Assembly (NCBI RefSeq): GCF_003722355.1
Contig: NZ_QWDD01000001.1
Span: forward strand, 1,302,001 to 1,366,000
DNA from: Methylocystis hirsuta
GTDB lineage: Bacteria; Pseudomonadota; Alphaproteobacteria; Rhizobiales; Beijerinckiaceae
Direction of reading: 5' to 3'
Length of the DNA stretch: 64,000 bases
Part shown: piece by piece, positions 1-9,090 of the stretch
Position numbering within the stretch: the stretch's first letter is position 1
How the letters are laid out: each line of letters starts with the position of its first letter
The notes under the pieces: generated by a model
Databases searched by the model: none
Told to the model about the DNA's origin: nothing
The model's input: the letters and a program-made list of their open reading frames with translations, nothing else
Made by a program: the position numbers and the translations under genes

Positions 1-186
1 CATCGCGGTGGTCAGCGACACGACAAAGGCGGCGAGAGCGACGAGGCAAACCGCGCAGGCGGCGAACGCCAAAGGGCGCAGCCAGGAGAAGTCCTTCGGC
101 CGTTTTGCGCCGTCCTCATCGAACCGGTACGCTCCCCACACGGTATGGGCGTGAGTCTTCACGCGGGCAGCGGGAGCGCGCGCCAT
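1..186 (-). CDS. Hypothetical single-pass membrane protein, N-terminal part only
   Basis: The reading frame begins at an ATG on the minus strand and runs off the left edge, so only 62 codons are visible. A clear GGAGG Shine-Dalgarno site lies about 7 nt upstream, which fixes the start. The first about 35 residues are basic and polar (many Arg, Lys, His) and are followed by a hydrophobic stretch of roughly 25 residues rich in Ala, Val and Leu, beginning near a Trp-Leu-Arg-Pro, so the protein has a cytoplasmic N-terminus and at least one membrane segment. No family could be recognised from this fragment. It could be the anchor of a longer periplasmic or signalling protein. Confidence 0.6.
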   Translation of the reverse strand, partial: MARAPAARVKTHAHTVWGAYRFDEDGAKRPKDFSWLRPLAFAACAVCLVALAAFVVSLTTAM

Positions 187-304
187 CGATAGCCTCCAAA
201 ATGAATATGATGCGAACGCGGCTTACGAGCGAATCACCTTCATTCGAATCTCTCGACGCGCGATTGTCCAGATCTTAACGCGACGTTAACGACTCTTTTT
301 TGGG

Positions 305-334
305 CGCCTCAGCCAAGCGCCTCAGCCAAGCGCC
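305..334. repeat. 13-bp tandem duplication across the pepN stop codon
   Basis: The unit CGCCTCAGCCAAG occurs twice head to tail and is followed by the first four bases of a third copy. The pepN stop codon lies inside one copy, so a slippage event here would leave the protein end unchanged. Confidence 0.7.
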
Positions 335-2958
335 CGCGTGGCGATGTCGCGCAGGTCCGCCGAGAGATTTTCCTGCGCGACGATATGCTTGAGCCGGGCT
401 TCAATGAGGCCGCGGCGCCGCGACTCCATCGTGCGCCAGGACCGCAGCGCCGAGAGAAGCCGTGCGGACACCTGGGGATTCTTCGGATCGACTTCGAGAA
501 CCACGGCCGTCAGCAAATCGTATCCTGACCCGTCGAGCGCATGAAAGCGCGTGAGATTGCCGTTGGCGAAGGCGCCGATCAAAGCGCGCACGCGGTTGGG
601 GTTGCTCATCGAAAATTCCCGGTGGGTCATCAGACCCAATACGCGCTGTGTGGTCGCCTGTTCCGGAATCATCGCCTGCAGCGAGAACCATTTGTCGATG
701 ACGAGCGCATCTCCGGCATATTGTGCGTAGAACCGGGCGAAGGCCTCCTCGCGCGCATGGCCGCCGAGAAGCGCCAATGTGGCGAGCGCGGCGAGCTTGT
801 CGGTCATATTCCCTGCGGTTTCGAACTGCGCCGTGGCCAGCGATCGGCCCTTTTCAGCATCGCCCGCGGCCAAAACATCGAGCGTCACGTTGCGCAAAGC
901 GCGGCGTCCCGCGCTCGCGGCGTCCGGCGTAAAGGCGCCAGCGGCGGAAAAGCGCGCGTGGATCGCGTCGAGCTCTGAGCCGAGCGACCTGCCGATCTCC
1001 GCGCGCAACGCCATGCGCGCGTCGAAGAGCTGATCCGGGTCGACGTCGTTACCCTTTTCGCGCGCAAGGTCGATGTCCGACGGCAGCGACAACGCCTGTG
1101 CGACCAACGCCGGATCGTCCTCGGCCTTGGCGAGCAGCAGTCGCAGCGCTTCGCTAAGCCCGCGGGCGTCCAATGCGCCGGTTTCGAGCCGACCGAAGAT
1201 CGCCCGCAGGGCGAGGCTCTGCGACGCCTGCCAGCGATTGAACGGATCGTCGTCACAGGCGAGCAGACGCTCGAGATCCTCGCTCGCCGGCGCGGGCTCG
1301 AGGCGCACAGGCGCGGAAAAGCCGCGCAGCAGCGAGACCACGGGCCGTGAGGGAATCTCGCGAAACCGGATGACGCGCTCGGCGCGGTCGAGTTCGATCA
1401 AACCACGGGCTAGTTCAGTCGGCGTAGCGTCTTCGCTGACGAGATCGAGCTTTTGCCCGTTCTCGCCAAACAGCGCCAGCGCCAGCGGGATCACGACGGG
1501 CTTCTTGTCGCTTTGGCCCGGCGTTGGAGGCGTTTGCTGACTCAGCTTCAAGGCAAACGTCCGGGCGGCGGGATCGTAGTCGCCTGACGTCGTCACCACA
1601 GGCGTTCCTGCCTGACTGTACCAAAGCGCAAAATGCGTCAGGTCACGGCCGGATGCGGCGGCGAAGCAGGAGAGGAAATCTTCGACCGTCGCGGCCGTCC
1701 CGTCGAAGCGTTCGAAGTAGAGATCCATGCCGCGGCGGAAGTCGTCTTCGCCGATCAACGTCCGCAGCATCCGGATGATTTCAGCGCCTTTCTCGTAAAC
1801 GGTCGCGGTGTAGAAATTGTTGATTTCCTGATAGACGTCCGGACGCACGGGATGCGCGAGCGGACCTGCGTCTTCGGGGAATTGCGCGAGGCGCAGGCCG
1901 CGCACGTCGCCGATGCGCTCCACTGCGCGCGAGCGCATGTCAGCCGAAAATTCCTGGTCGCGGAAGACCGTCAGCCCTTCCTTCAGGCAAAGCTGGAACC
2001 AGTCGCGACAGGTGATGCGATTGCCCGTCCAATTGTGGAAATATTCGTGCGCGATGACTCCTTCGATGCCGGCGTAATCGCCGTCGGTCGCGGTGTCGGG
2101 CGAGGCGAGCACATATTTGTCGTTGAAGATGTTGAGGCCCTTGTTCTCCATCGCGCCCATGTTGAAGTCGGAAACGGCGACGATGTTGAACACGTCGAGA
2201 TCATATTCGCGGCCGAATTTCTCTTCGTCCCAGCGCATCGAGCGCTTCAGCGCGTCCATCGCATAGGCCGCGCGCGATTCCTTGCCATGTTCGACGTAGA
2301 TGGCCAGATCGACAACGCGGCCCGACATTGTCGTGAATTCGTCGCGCACAACGCCCAAATCGCCGCCGACGAGCGCGAACAGATAAGAGGGCTTTGGGAA
2401 CGGATCGCGCCAGAGGGCGTAGTGGCGATTGGACCCTGCGACATCGCCATGCTCGATCGGATTGCCGTTCGACAGCAGGATCGGCGCTTCGCTTTTCTCG
2501 GCTTCGATGCGCGTCGTATAGACGCTGAGCACGTCGGGCCGGTCCAGGAAATAGGTGATGCGGCGAAAACCTTCCGCCTCGCACTGCGTGCAATAGGCCG
2601 AGCCGGAGCGATAGAGCCCGGAAAGCTGCGTATTTCCGCTCGGATTGAGCTCCGTGTCGATTTCCAGCGTAAAAGGCGCGTCAGGAACTTCGGCGAGAGT
2701 AAGGCGATCCTGCGTCGCTTCATATTTGCCGGGCCCGAGCGTCCGCCCGTCGAGCTTCACGCCCAGCAGCATCAACTCGTCGCCGTCGAGCACGAGGGGC
2801 GCAGAAGAATCCCCGGCTGGATTGCGGCGCAGCGCCAGTCGCGCGGAGACGCGGGTTTTGGTCGGATTCAGAGCGAAGTCGAGTTCGACAGAATCGATCG
2901 CGAAATCGGCAGGACGGTAATCCGCGAGCCGAATGGCGGCGGTCGAAGGATGACGCAT
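322..2958 (-). CDS. pepN: Aminopeptidase N (M1 family zinc metallopeptidase)
   Basis: Cytosolic broad-specificity aminopeptidase that trims N-terminal residues from peptides. The 878-residue product carries the substrate-anchoring GAMEN motif at about residues 268-272 and the zinc site HEYFHNW at about 302, followed by the second zinc-ligand Glu in KEGLTVFRDQEF, so the HExxH-18-E motif is intact. Length matches bacterial PepN (about 870-880). The open frame continues 59 codons further upstream, but the start used here has GAGGAG 5 nt before the ATG and gives the usual N-terminus reading MRHPSTAAIRLADYRP. It is transcribed away from the metal-efflux operon, and no operon partner is evident on its own strand within the window. 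Confidence 0.95.
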   Translation of the reverse strand: MRHPSTAAIRLADYRPADFAIDSVELDFALNPTKTRVSARLALRRNPAGDSSAPLVLDGDELMLLGVKLDGRTLGPGKYEATQDRLTLAEVPDAPFTLEIDTELNPSGNTQLSGLYRSGSAYCTQCEAEGFRRITYFLDRPDVLSVYTTRIEAEKSEAPILLSNGNPIEHGDVAGSNRHYALWRDPFPKPSYLFALVGGDLGVVRDEFTTMSGRVVDLAIYVEHGKESRAAYAMDALKRSMRWDEEKFGREYDLDVFNIVAVSDFNMGAMENKGLNIFNDKYVLASPDTATDGDYAGIEGVIAHEYFHNWTGNRITCRDWFQLCLKEGLTVFRDQEFSADMRSRAVERIGDVRGLRLAQFPEDAGPLAHPVRPDVYQEINNFYTATVYEKGAEIIRMLRTLIGEDDFRRGMDLYFERFDGTAATVEDFLSCFAAASGRDLTHFALWYSQAGTPVVTTSGDYDPAARTFALKLSQQTPPTPGQSDKKPVVIPLALALFGENGQKLDLVSEDATPTELARGLIELDRAERVIRFREIPSRPVVSLLRGFSAPVRLEPAPASEDLERLLACDDDPFNRWQASQSLALRAIFGRLETGALDARGLSEALRLLLAKAEDDPALVAQALSLPSDIDLAREKGNDVDPDQLFDARMALRAEIGRSLGSELDAIHARFSAAGAFTPDAASAGRRALRNVTLDVLAAGDAEKGRSLATAQFETAGNMTDKLAALATLALLGGHAREEAFARFYAQYAGDALVIDKWFSLQAMIPEQATTQRVLGLMTHREFSMSNPNRVRALIGAFANGNLTRFHALDGSGYDLLTAVVLEVDPKNPQVSARLLSALRSWRTMESRRRGLIEARLKHIVAQENLSADLRDIATRALG

Positions 2959-3264
2959 TTCGCTCCTCAGGGCTAGGGTGACGGTTTCTTCGATGATTAT
3001 AGAACCTGCGCGCTCATTTGCGACGGTCGGAGCGGCCGAAAACACGGACGCGCAATCTATTTTTTCTGGAAAATCTCCGGCGAAGGGCCGAATTGCCTTG
3101 AGCCTGTCGCCGCGTCCGGGCAAGATGAGCGTCATCGCGGCGCCGTAAGAATGCGGCGGCCGCTGTCGCGCGCGTCACTTCAGCGTGCGCCGCTTCGCCT
3201 TTGGGACGCGTCCCGCTGCCCTCGACAGCGGAAGGCAGGCGAACGGCCTGTAAAGCGAAGGTTC
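2959..3264. promoter_or_regulatory. Divergent intergenic region between pepN and the efflux operon
   Basis: About 306 bp separate the two divergent starts, so the promoters of both transcription units should lie here. In-frame codons upstream of both chosen starts remain open but lack family-like sequence. I could not pick out convincing -35/-10 pairs or a metal-regulator (MerR or ArsR type) operator by eye. No regulator gene is adjacent. Confidence 0.4.
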
Positions 3265-4437
3265 ATGATCACTCACATGCGGCGGACGCTTGCTCCTTTC
3301 CTTGGCCTTTGCATTCTCTCGGGCTTTTTCATTCTCGGCGGTCTTCTGACCTTCAGCGCTCCAATAGCGCAAGGCGCCCCCGCCGAGACACAGAACAACC
3401 TGCAACCGATCCTCGTCAAAATCAGCGAAGATCAGATGCGGGTCGCCGGCGTTGAGACTCAGCCCGTCGAGAAGGAGTCGGGCATGGGCGAACTCGTCGT
3501 GCCCGGCGTCGTCGCGGTGCCGCCGCAGCAGCTCCTCATTGTGGCGGCCCCCGCCGCCGGTCTCGTCGAGACTCTGCTCGTCGCAATCGACGAGGATGTC
3601 AAACAAGGCGCGCCGATCGCGACGTTGAAGTCGTCGGAGCTTATCGAGGCCCAGCGCGCCTTCCTGCACGCTGTCTCGGAGGCGAACCTCGCGGCGGAGA
3701 AGCTGCGGCGCGACGAGCAGTTGTTCAAGGAGCACATCATCGCCGAGCGGCGATTGATCGTCACGCGCGCCGAGGCGACTCAGGCGCGCTCGGCGCTCGA
3801 TGAGCGCAGACAAATTCTGTCGCTGGCCGGCATGACGGATCAGGAGATCAATACGCTTCAGCGCGAGCGCAAGCTCGCTAGCTCGCTTGTCGTGCGCGCG
3901 CCGGTTACCGGCACTGTCCTGCAGCGGCATGGCACGACGGGCGAACGCGTGCAGGCGTCGGCGCCGCTCATCACGATTGCGCGGCTCGACCCCATTTGGG
4001 TCAATCTGCAGGTGCCCCTTGGCCGCGCCGCTGCGCTCGACAACGTCGCCCGCGTGCATGTGCCCTTGGCGGGCATCGACGGCAGACTCATTCGCATTGG
4101 CCGCACCGTGGACGCGGCGACGCAGTCGGTCACGGCCGTCGCCGAATTTCGGACTGGAGCGAGTCCGCTGCGCCCTGGCCAAGCGGTCCAGGCGATCCTG
4201 CGCCTTAAGGGCGGCGGCGATACGCAGTGGCGGGTTTCCGCGGACGCTCTGGTGAACTTCAAAAATCACAATTGGGTGTTCGTGCGCTCGCCGGAGGGCT
4301 TTGTCGCGACCCCGGTGACGCTACTTTCCGAGACGCCGCAGTCCGCGTCCGTCCAGGGCGCGCTCAAGGCAGGCGAGCGCGTCGCGACCCGCGGCCTGCT
4401 GACCTTGCTGGCGGAACTCGCCGAGGCCGAAAGGTGA
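3265..4437 (+). CDS. RND efflux periplasmic adaptor (membrane fusion protein), CusB/CzcB type
   Basis: Periplasmic adaptor that bridges an inner-membrane RND pump and an outer-membrane channel. The 390-residue product starts with a signal-like hydrophobic segment (about residues 9-35) ending in an Ala/Gly-rich cleavage region. Next come a beta-barrel/lipoyl half-motif, a long helical hairpin (about 130-200, rich in Glu, Arg and Ala) and a second lipoyl/barrel section containing a VRAPVTGTV-type motif, the usual order for HlyD-like adaptors. AAGG lies just before the chosen ATG; another in-frame ATG is 4 codons downstream and earlier in-frame codons look non-coding. The pump gene begins 9 nt after the stop. 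I see no N-terminal Met-rich copper motif, so the substrate stays open. Confidence 0.87.
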   Translation: MITHMRRTLAPFLGLCILSGFFILGGLLTFSAPIAQGAPAETQNNLQPILVKISEDQMRVAGVETQPVEKESGMGELVVPGVVAVPPQQLLIVAAPAAGLVETLLVAIDEDVKQGAPIATLKSSELIEAQRAFLHAVSEANLAAEKLRRDEQLFKEHIIAERRLIVTRAEATQARSALDERRQILSLAGMTDQEINTLQRERKLASSLVVRAPVTGTVLQRHGTTGERVQASAPLITIARLDPIWVNLQVPLGRAAALDNVARVHVPLAGIDGRLIRIGRTVDAATQSVTAVAEFRTGASPLRPGQAVQAILRLKGGGDTQWRVSADALVNFKNHNWVFVRSPEGFVATPVTLLSETPQSASVQGALKAGERVATRGLLTLLAELAEAER

Positions 4438-4446
4438 TGATACGCG

Positions 4447-7400
4447 ATGCTTGAAAGACTGATCCGTGTCGCGCTCCAGCAGCGGCTGCTCGTCTTTCTT
4501 GGCGCGCTCGGCCTCGCCGCGTGGGGCGCGGTCAGCTATTTCAAATTGCCGATCGACGCATTTCCGGACGTCGCGCCGGTGCAGGTGCTGGTCGCGATGC
4601 GCGCGCCGGGCCTCACGCCGGAGGAGTTGGAGGCGCGCGTCACCGTGCCGATCGAGATCGCGGCGAAAGGCATTCCCAGCCTCGTCCGCATGCGCTCGAC
4701 GACGCGTTATTCGGTGACGCTGATCACCTTCGAATTTTCGGAAGGGACCGACATCTACTGGGCGCGCGCGCAGGTCAACGAGCGTCTGGCGCAAGCGCAA
4801 AGTCAGTTGCCGGACGGCGTTTCCGGCGGCCTCGCGCCCATCGTCACGCCGCTTGGCGAGATGGTGATGTTCACCATCGTCGGCGGCGATCTCACGCCGA
4901 CGGAGCAACGCACGCTGCTCGATTGGACGATACGCCCCGCCATCCGCGGCCTGCCCGGCGTCGCCGACCTCAACGTGCTCGGGGGCTTTGTGCGCACGTT
5001 TGAAGTCGCGCCTTCGCCTGCCGCGATGGCGTCTCGCGGCGTCACCGTGGAGATGCTCCAGTCGGCGCTCTCCAACAACAATAAGAATGACGGCGCGGGG
5101 CGCGTGCGCGATGGCGAGGAAGCGCTGCTCGTGCGCGCCGAAGGCCGCCTGCGATCGCTCGATGAGATCCGATCCGTCGTCATCGCCGCGCGTGACACCG
5201 GCATCGTGCGCGTCGGCGACGTCGCCGAAGTGCGCAATGGCGCGTTGCCGCGCAACGGCGTCGTCGTGCGCAACGGCGAAGGCGAGGCGGTGTGGGGACT
5301 TGTTCTCGGGCTGCGCGGCGCGGACGCGCGCATGGTGGTCAATGGCGTAAAGGAACGCCTGGCCGAAATCGAGCCGACGCTGCCGAACGGGGCCAAAATC
5401 GAAATCTTCTACGATCGCAGCGAATTGATCGGCAAAGCGGTCTGGACCGTGCAGAAGGTGCTGATCGAGGCGATCGTACTTGTCGTCATCTTGCTCGTCT
5501 TGTTTCTTGGCGATCTTCGCGCCGCGGTCGTCGTGTCGGTCATCTTGCCGCTCGCCGCGCTCGCGACATTCGGCATCATGCGCTGGTGGGGCCTCTCGGC
5601 AAATATCATGTCGCTCGGCGGTCTGGCGATCGCGATCGGACTTTTGGTCGACTGCGCGGTCGTCGTCGTCGAGAACGTCGAACATCGCATGGCGCATGCG
5701 CATGACGTCAGTCTCTCCGACCGCATTTTCATGACGCTCGAAGCGACTCGCGAGGTCGCCGTCCCGCTCACGTCCGGCGTCATCATCATCGTCACGGTGT
5801 TCCTGCCGCTGCTGTCTCTCGAAGGGCTCGAAGGTCGTCTGTTCGCGCCGGTGGCGCTGACCATCGCCTTTGCGCTCGGATCGGCGCTCCTGCTGTCCCT
5901 TACCGTCGTGCCGGCGCTCAGCGCGACGTTGCTGAAGCCGGGCCATGCCGACGAGCCCTGGCTGGTGCGCAAGGTCGCCGCGGTCTATGAGCCCTTGCTC
6001 AAGCGCTCGCTCGACAAGCCCTTAATTGTCGGCGCCGCCGCGATCATCGGCCTCGTCGTCGCCTTCACCGCCTATGCGGGGATCGGCCAGACCTTTATGC
6101 CGGTGATGAACGAGGGCACGCCCGTCATCACCATCCGCAAACATCCGACGATCAGCGTCAATATGGCCGCGGAAACCGACATGCGCATTCAGCGGGCAAT
6201 CATGGAGCGCGTGCCGGAAGTCAAGGGAATGATGGCCCGGGCCGGCGCCGACGAACTCGGAATCGATCCCGTCGGCCTCAACGAGACCGATAATTTCCTG
6301 ACGCTTGCGCCGCAAAGCGAATGGCGCGGCAAGGATATAGATTGGCTGATGGGCGAGATTCGCGCCGTGCTCGATAGCATGCCCGGCATTTCCTACGCTT
6401 TTTCTCAGCCGATCGACATGCGCGTACAGGAAATGATCATCGGCGCCCGCGGCGACGTCGTCGTCAAGATATTTGGCGACGATATCGATGAACTCAATCG
6501 TCTCACGCGCGAGGTCGCGGCGACCTTGCGCAAGATCAGGGGGGCGCGCGACGTGTTCGGCCTGCAGAACGACGGCATGCGCTATCTCACGGCGCGCGTC
6601 GACCGGCTCGCGGCCGGCCGCTTTGGCCTCAACGCCGGCGAGATTCAGGACGCGCTGCGCGTGTGGGTCGACGGTCAGCCGGTGGGCATCGTCCTTGAAG
6701 GGCCGATCCGCACGCCGCTCGTCATCCGCGGCTCAGAAATCTCGCGTCGCTCGTCCGTCGACTTCGCGCGGCTGCCGATGGTTTCGTCCGAAGGCAAAGT
6801 CGTCGAACTGTCGCAACTCGCCGACGTGCGCGTGGAGAACGGCCCGATCCAGATCATTCGCGAGGAAGGCCGTCGCTTCGCCACCGTCCTCGCCAATGTG
6901 ACGGGACGCGACCTTGTCGGATTCGTCGACGACGCCAAGAAGGCCGTCGCCAAGAACGTTAAGACGCCGCCGGGATATCGCTATCAATGGGGCGGCCAGT
7001 TCGAGAACCAGCAGCGCGCATCGGCGCGGCTTGCGATCGTCGTGCCGATTGCGATGGCGCTGATTTTTCTCTTGCTTTATCTAACCTTCAACTCGGTGCT
7101 GCAGGCGACGCTGGTGTTCTGCAATGTGCCTTTCGCGGCGATCGGCGGCATTTTGGGCCTGTGGCTTTCGGGAGAATTCATGTCCGTGCCCTCGTCTGTC
7201 GGCTTCATCGCGCTTGTCGGCATCGCCGTGCTCAACGGCGTCGTGCTCATCTCCTACATCAACAAGCTTGTGGCCGAAGGCACGCGCAGCACGCGCGAAG
7301 CGGTGCTGGAAGGCGCGCGTCGGCGCATGCGGCCCGTCTTGCTCACCGCCACCATCGCGGCCTTCGGCTTGATCCCGTTCCTGTTCGCGCATGGGCCCGG

Positions 7401-7593
7401 CGCCGAGATCCAGCGCCCGCTCGCCATCGTCGTCATCGGAGGGTTGATCTCGGCCACGGTGCTGACCTTGATCCTGCTGCCGATTCTTTACGATCGCACC
7501 GCCAATCTCGGCTTGATCATTCGTCAGAAGTTCCGCGCGCGAGCGAAGCGGCAACCCGCGCCAATGCGTGCGCACGAGGACGCGCGCGCATGA
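4447..7593 (+). CDS. Heavy-metal RND efflux pump (HME family, CusA/CzcA-like)
   Basis: Inner-membrane proton-driven pump of 1048 residues, the usual size for the HME-RND family. The N-terminal transmembrane helix is followed by a first porter domain, a cluster of helices from about residue 335 to 500, a second large periplasmic domain and a C-terminal helix cluster. The proton-relay helix reads GGLAIAIGLLVDCAVVVVEN, which resembles CusA (AIAIGxxVD) more than CzcA (DFGxxVDG). Several Met residues in the second periplasmic domain (VNMAAETDM, PIDMRVQEM) could form a soft-metal site, but I cannot align them to the CusA triad with certainty. The outer-membrane factor gene overlaps its stop by 4 nt (ATGA). 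Copper, silver, nickel or cobalt are all possible substrates. Confidence 0.9.
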   Translation: MLERLIRVALQQRLLVFLGALGLAAWGAVSYFKLPIDAFPDVAPVQVLVAMRAPGLTPEELEARVTVPIEIAAKGIPSLVRMRSTTRYSVTLITFEFSEGTDIYWARAQVNERLAQAQSQLPDGVSGGLAPIVTPLGEMVMFTIVGGDLTPTEQRTLLDWTIRPAIRGLPGVADLNVLGGFVRTFEVAPSPAAMASRGVTVEMLQSALSNNNKNDGAGRVRDGEEALLVRAEGRLRSLDEIRSVVIAARDTGIVRVGDVAEVRNGALPRNGVVVRNGEGEAVWGLVLGLRGADARMVVNGVKERLAEIEPTLPNGAKIEIFYDRSELIGKAVWTVQKVLIEAIVLVVILLVLFLGDLRAAVVVSVILPLAALATFGIMRWWGLSANIMSLGGLAIAIGLLVDCAVVVVENVEHRMAHAHDVSLSDRIFMTLEATREVAVPLTSGVIIIVTVFLPLLSLEGLEGRLFAPVALTIAFALGSALLLSLTVVPALSATLLKPGHADEPWLVRKVAAVYEPLLKRSLDKPLIVGAAAIIGLVVAFTAYAGIGQTFMPVMNEGTPVITIRKHPTISVNMAAETDMRIQRAIMERVPEVKGMMARAGADELGIDPVGLNETDNFLTLAPQSEWRGKDIDWLMGEIRAVLDSMPGISYAFSQPIDMRVQEMIIGARGDVVVKIFGDDIDELNRLTREVAATLRKIRGARDVFGLQNDGMRYLTARVDRLAAGRFGLNAGEIQDALRVWVDGQPVGIVLEGPIRTPLVIRGSEISRRSSVDFARLPMVSSEGKVVELSQLADVRVENGPIQIIREEGRRFATVLANVTGRDLVGFVDDAKKAVAKNVKTPPGYRYQWGGQFENQQRASARLAIVVPIAMALIFLLLYLTFNSVLQATLVFCNVPFAAIGGILGLWLSGEFMSVPSSVGFIALVGIAVLNGVVLISYINKLVAEGTRSTREAVLEGARRRMRPVLLTATIAAFGLIPFLFAHGPGAEIQRPLAIVVIGGLISATVLTLILLPILYDRTANLGLIIRQKFRARAKRQPAPMRAHEDARA

Positions 7594-8960
7594 GGATGGG
7601 CGCGGTCTACACGGCATTTTTCTTGTTTGTGTTCGCTTTGCCTTTCGAGACGGGAGTCTTTGCGCAGGAGCAGGGCGAGCCGGCGGAGATGCAGATCAAA
7701 GCGTCTGTCAAAGCTGCGCCCAAGAAACCACCTGCGACATCGCCCAAGAAAGCCCGTGTTCGGGCGCCGACCAGGCGAAGCGGCGGCGTGTTGGCGAAAC
7801 ATCTTGAGATGGCCGTCTTGGTTGATGCGCAGAGCCGTTCGCTCGAGGCGCAGTTTCGCGCCATATCGGCGCGCTACGCGACGGCCAATTCGATCACCCC
7901 CGGTTCGCCTTATTTCGCGGGCTATCAGCGTAACGCGGCCGCCGGCAATTTACGCAACTACAATGAAACCGAAATTGAGGCCGGCATGCCGTTGTGGTTG
8001 CCCGGACAGCAGGACGCCTTCGCGGGCACGGTGACCACCGGTCTCTTCGAGGTGGAGGAGCGGCTGGCGCTTCGTCGACTGGAAGTCGCCGGCGTTTTGC
8101 GCGACGCATGGTGGAACGCGCAGCGTGCGGCGCGGGAAGTTTCCGTCGCGCGCAATCGCGTCGCCACCGCGCGCGACATCGGCGCCGATATGACTCGCCG
8201 CGTGGAGCTTGGCGACGCCGCCCAGACCGATGCGCTGCTTGCGAAGAATGAAACGCTCGCCGCCGAAACGGAGCTGGCGCAGTCCGAGGGCGCGGTAAAA
8301 GTCGCGCGGATCACCTACGCGGCCTTGACCGGCGGCGCGCCGCCTGATGGCGCGCTGGAGTCGGTGCGGCCGCCCATCGACATTGAGGATCACCCAGCGT
8401 TGCGCACGCCGCTCGCGGCGCTTGCGCGCGCGCGCGCCCAGGTGGAGCTTGTCGATGCGACGCCGATCGACAGCCCCGAGATCGGCATCTTCGGACGGCA
8501 GGAACATAATGATCAATATTCGACCGACCGTTCGCTCGATCCTTCCGAACGCGTCACCAACCAACGCACGGATGCGACCACCGTAGGCGTCCGCATACGC
8601 ATTCCGCTGCCGACCGCCGGACGAAATGAGCCGAGACGCGCCGAGGCGCTCGCCGAGATGGATCGCGCCACGGCCGAATATGAGCGCGCCAAGCGAATCA
8701 TCACGGCGGAAATAAAGGCGGCGCGCGAAGCGCTGGCGGCGGCGCAACGCGCCGCGAAACTGGCCAACAGCCGTCTTACCGTCGCCAACGACCAGTTCGA
8801 ACTGTCGCGCAAAGCCTTCAAGCTTGGCGAGATCAGCGCCTTCGATCTTTACCGCGTGCGCCAGATTCAACTTGAGGCGCAGCGCATGGAGGCGAACGCC
8901 GAGATCAATGTCGGCGTCGCGATCTCACGGCTCAATCAAGCGCAAGGCTACGCCCCTTAG
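7590..8960 (+). CDS. TolC-family outer-membrane efflux channel (CzcC/CusC-like)
   Basis: Outer-membrane exit duct of the tripartite metal pump. The 456-residue product begins with a signal peptide (about residues 1-25, ending VFAQ), then a Lys/Pro/Ala-rich linker that may be periplasmic, then the long Ala/Glu/Arg-rich helices typical of the outer-membrane-factor fold, with two internally similar halves (about 90-270 and 300-450). The start is the ATG that overlaps the pump stop codon as ATGA, giving translational coupling; the frame is open further upstream inside the pump gene, but that part is a shadow. Its TAG stop codon is also the first three bases of a dispersed repeat. Confidence 0.85.
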   Translation: MRMGAVYTAFFLFVFALPFETGVFAQEQGEPAEMQIKASVKAAPKKPPATSPKKARVRAPTRRSGGVLAKHLEMAVLVDAQSRSLEAQFRAISARYATANSITPGSPYFAGYQRNAAAGNLRNYNETEIEAGMPLWLPGQQDAFAGTVTTGLFEVEERLALRRLEVAGVLRDAWWNAQRAAREVSVARNRVATARDIGADMTRRVELGDAAQTDALLAKNETLAAETELAQSEGAVKVARITYAALTGGAPPDGALESVRPPIDIEDHPALRTPLAALARARAQVELVDATPIDSPEIGIFGRQEHNDQYSTDRSLDPSERVTNQRTDATTVGVRIRIPLPTAGRNEPRRAEALAEMDRATAEYERAKRIITAEIKAAREALAAAQRAAKLANSRLTVANDQFELSRKAFKLGEISAFDLYRVRQIQLEAQRMEANAEINVGVAISRLNQAQGYAP

Positions 8961-9071
8961 AGCGCTTCGCGATCACATGGAATCATGTGATCGATAAGGA
9001 ATCGCTCAAATCAAAATGCTGGAGCAGGTTCTCATCGAAAAAGTCTGTCAACTTTTTCGGAACCTGCTCGA
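8958..9071 (+). repeat. Dispersed double-hairpin repeat, copy 1
   Basis: A roughly 114-bp element beginning TAGAGCGCTTC. It contains a 9-bp perfect palindrome arm pair (GATCACATG / CATGTGATC) and then a long nested hairpin whose outer arms are GAGCAGGTTC and GAACCTGCTC and whose inner arms are GAAAAAGT and ACTTTTTC. The first TAG is the stop codon of the preceding outer-membrane-channel gene. Related copies lie at 28316-28430 (inverted), 42992-43106 (inverted) and 49361-49474. The distal end reads GCTCGA, a degenerate form of GCTCTA. Confidence 0.93.
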
Positions 9072-9090
9072 TCGATCGGCTGTGCGCGAT

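Noticed and set aside
1633..2976. 447-codon plus-strand open frame over pepN
   Set aside because: It is antisense to the catalytic region of aminopeptidase N and shows no domain.
2959..3135. Extended N-terminus of pepN (59 codons)
   Set aside because: The downstream ATG has GAGGAG at the right distance and gives the usual family N-terminus; the upstream part looks non-coding.
4321..5946. 541-codon minus-strand open frame over the RND pump
   Set aside because: It is antisense to conserved pump sequence and rich in Arg, Asp and His without domains.
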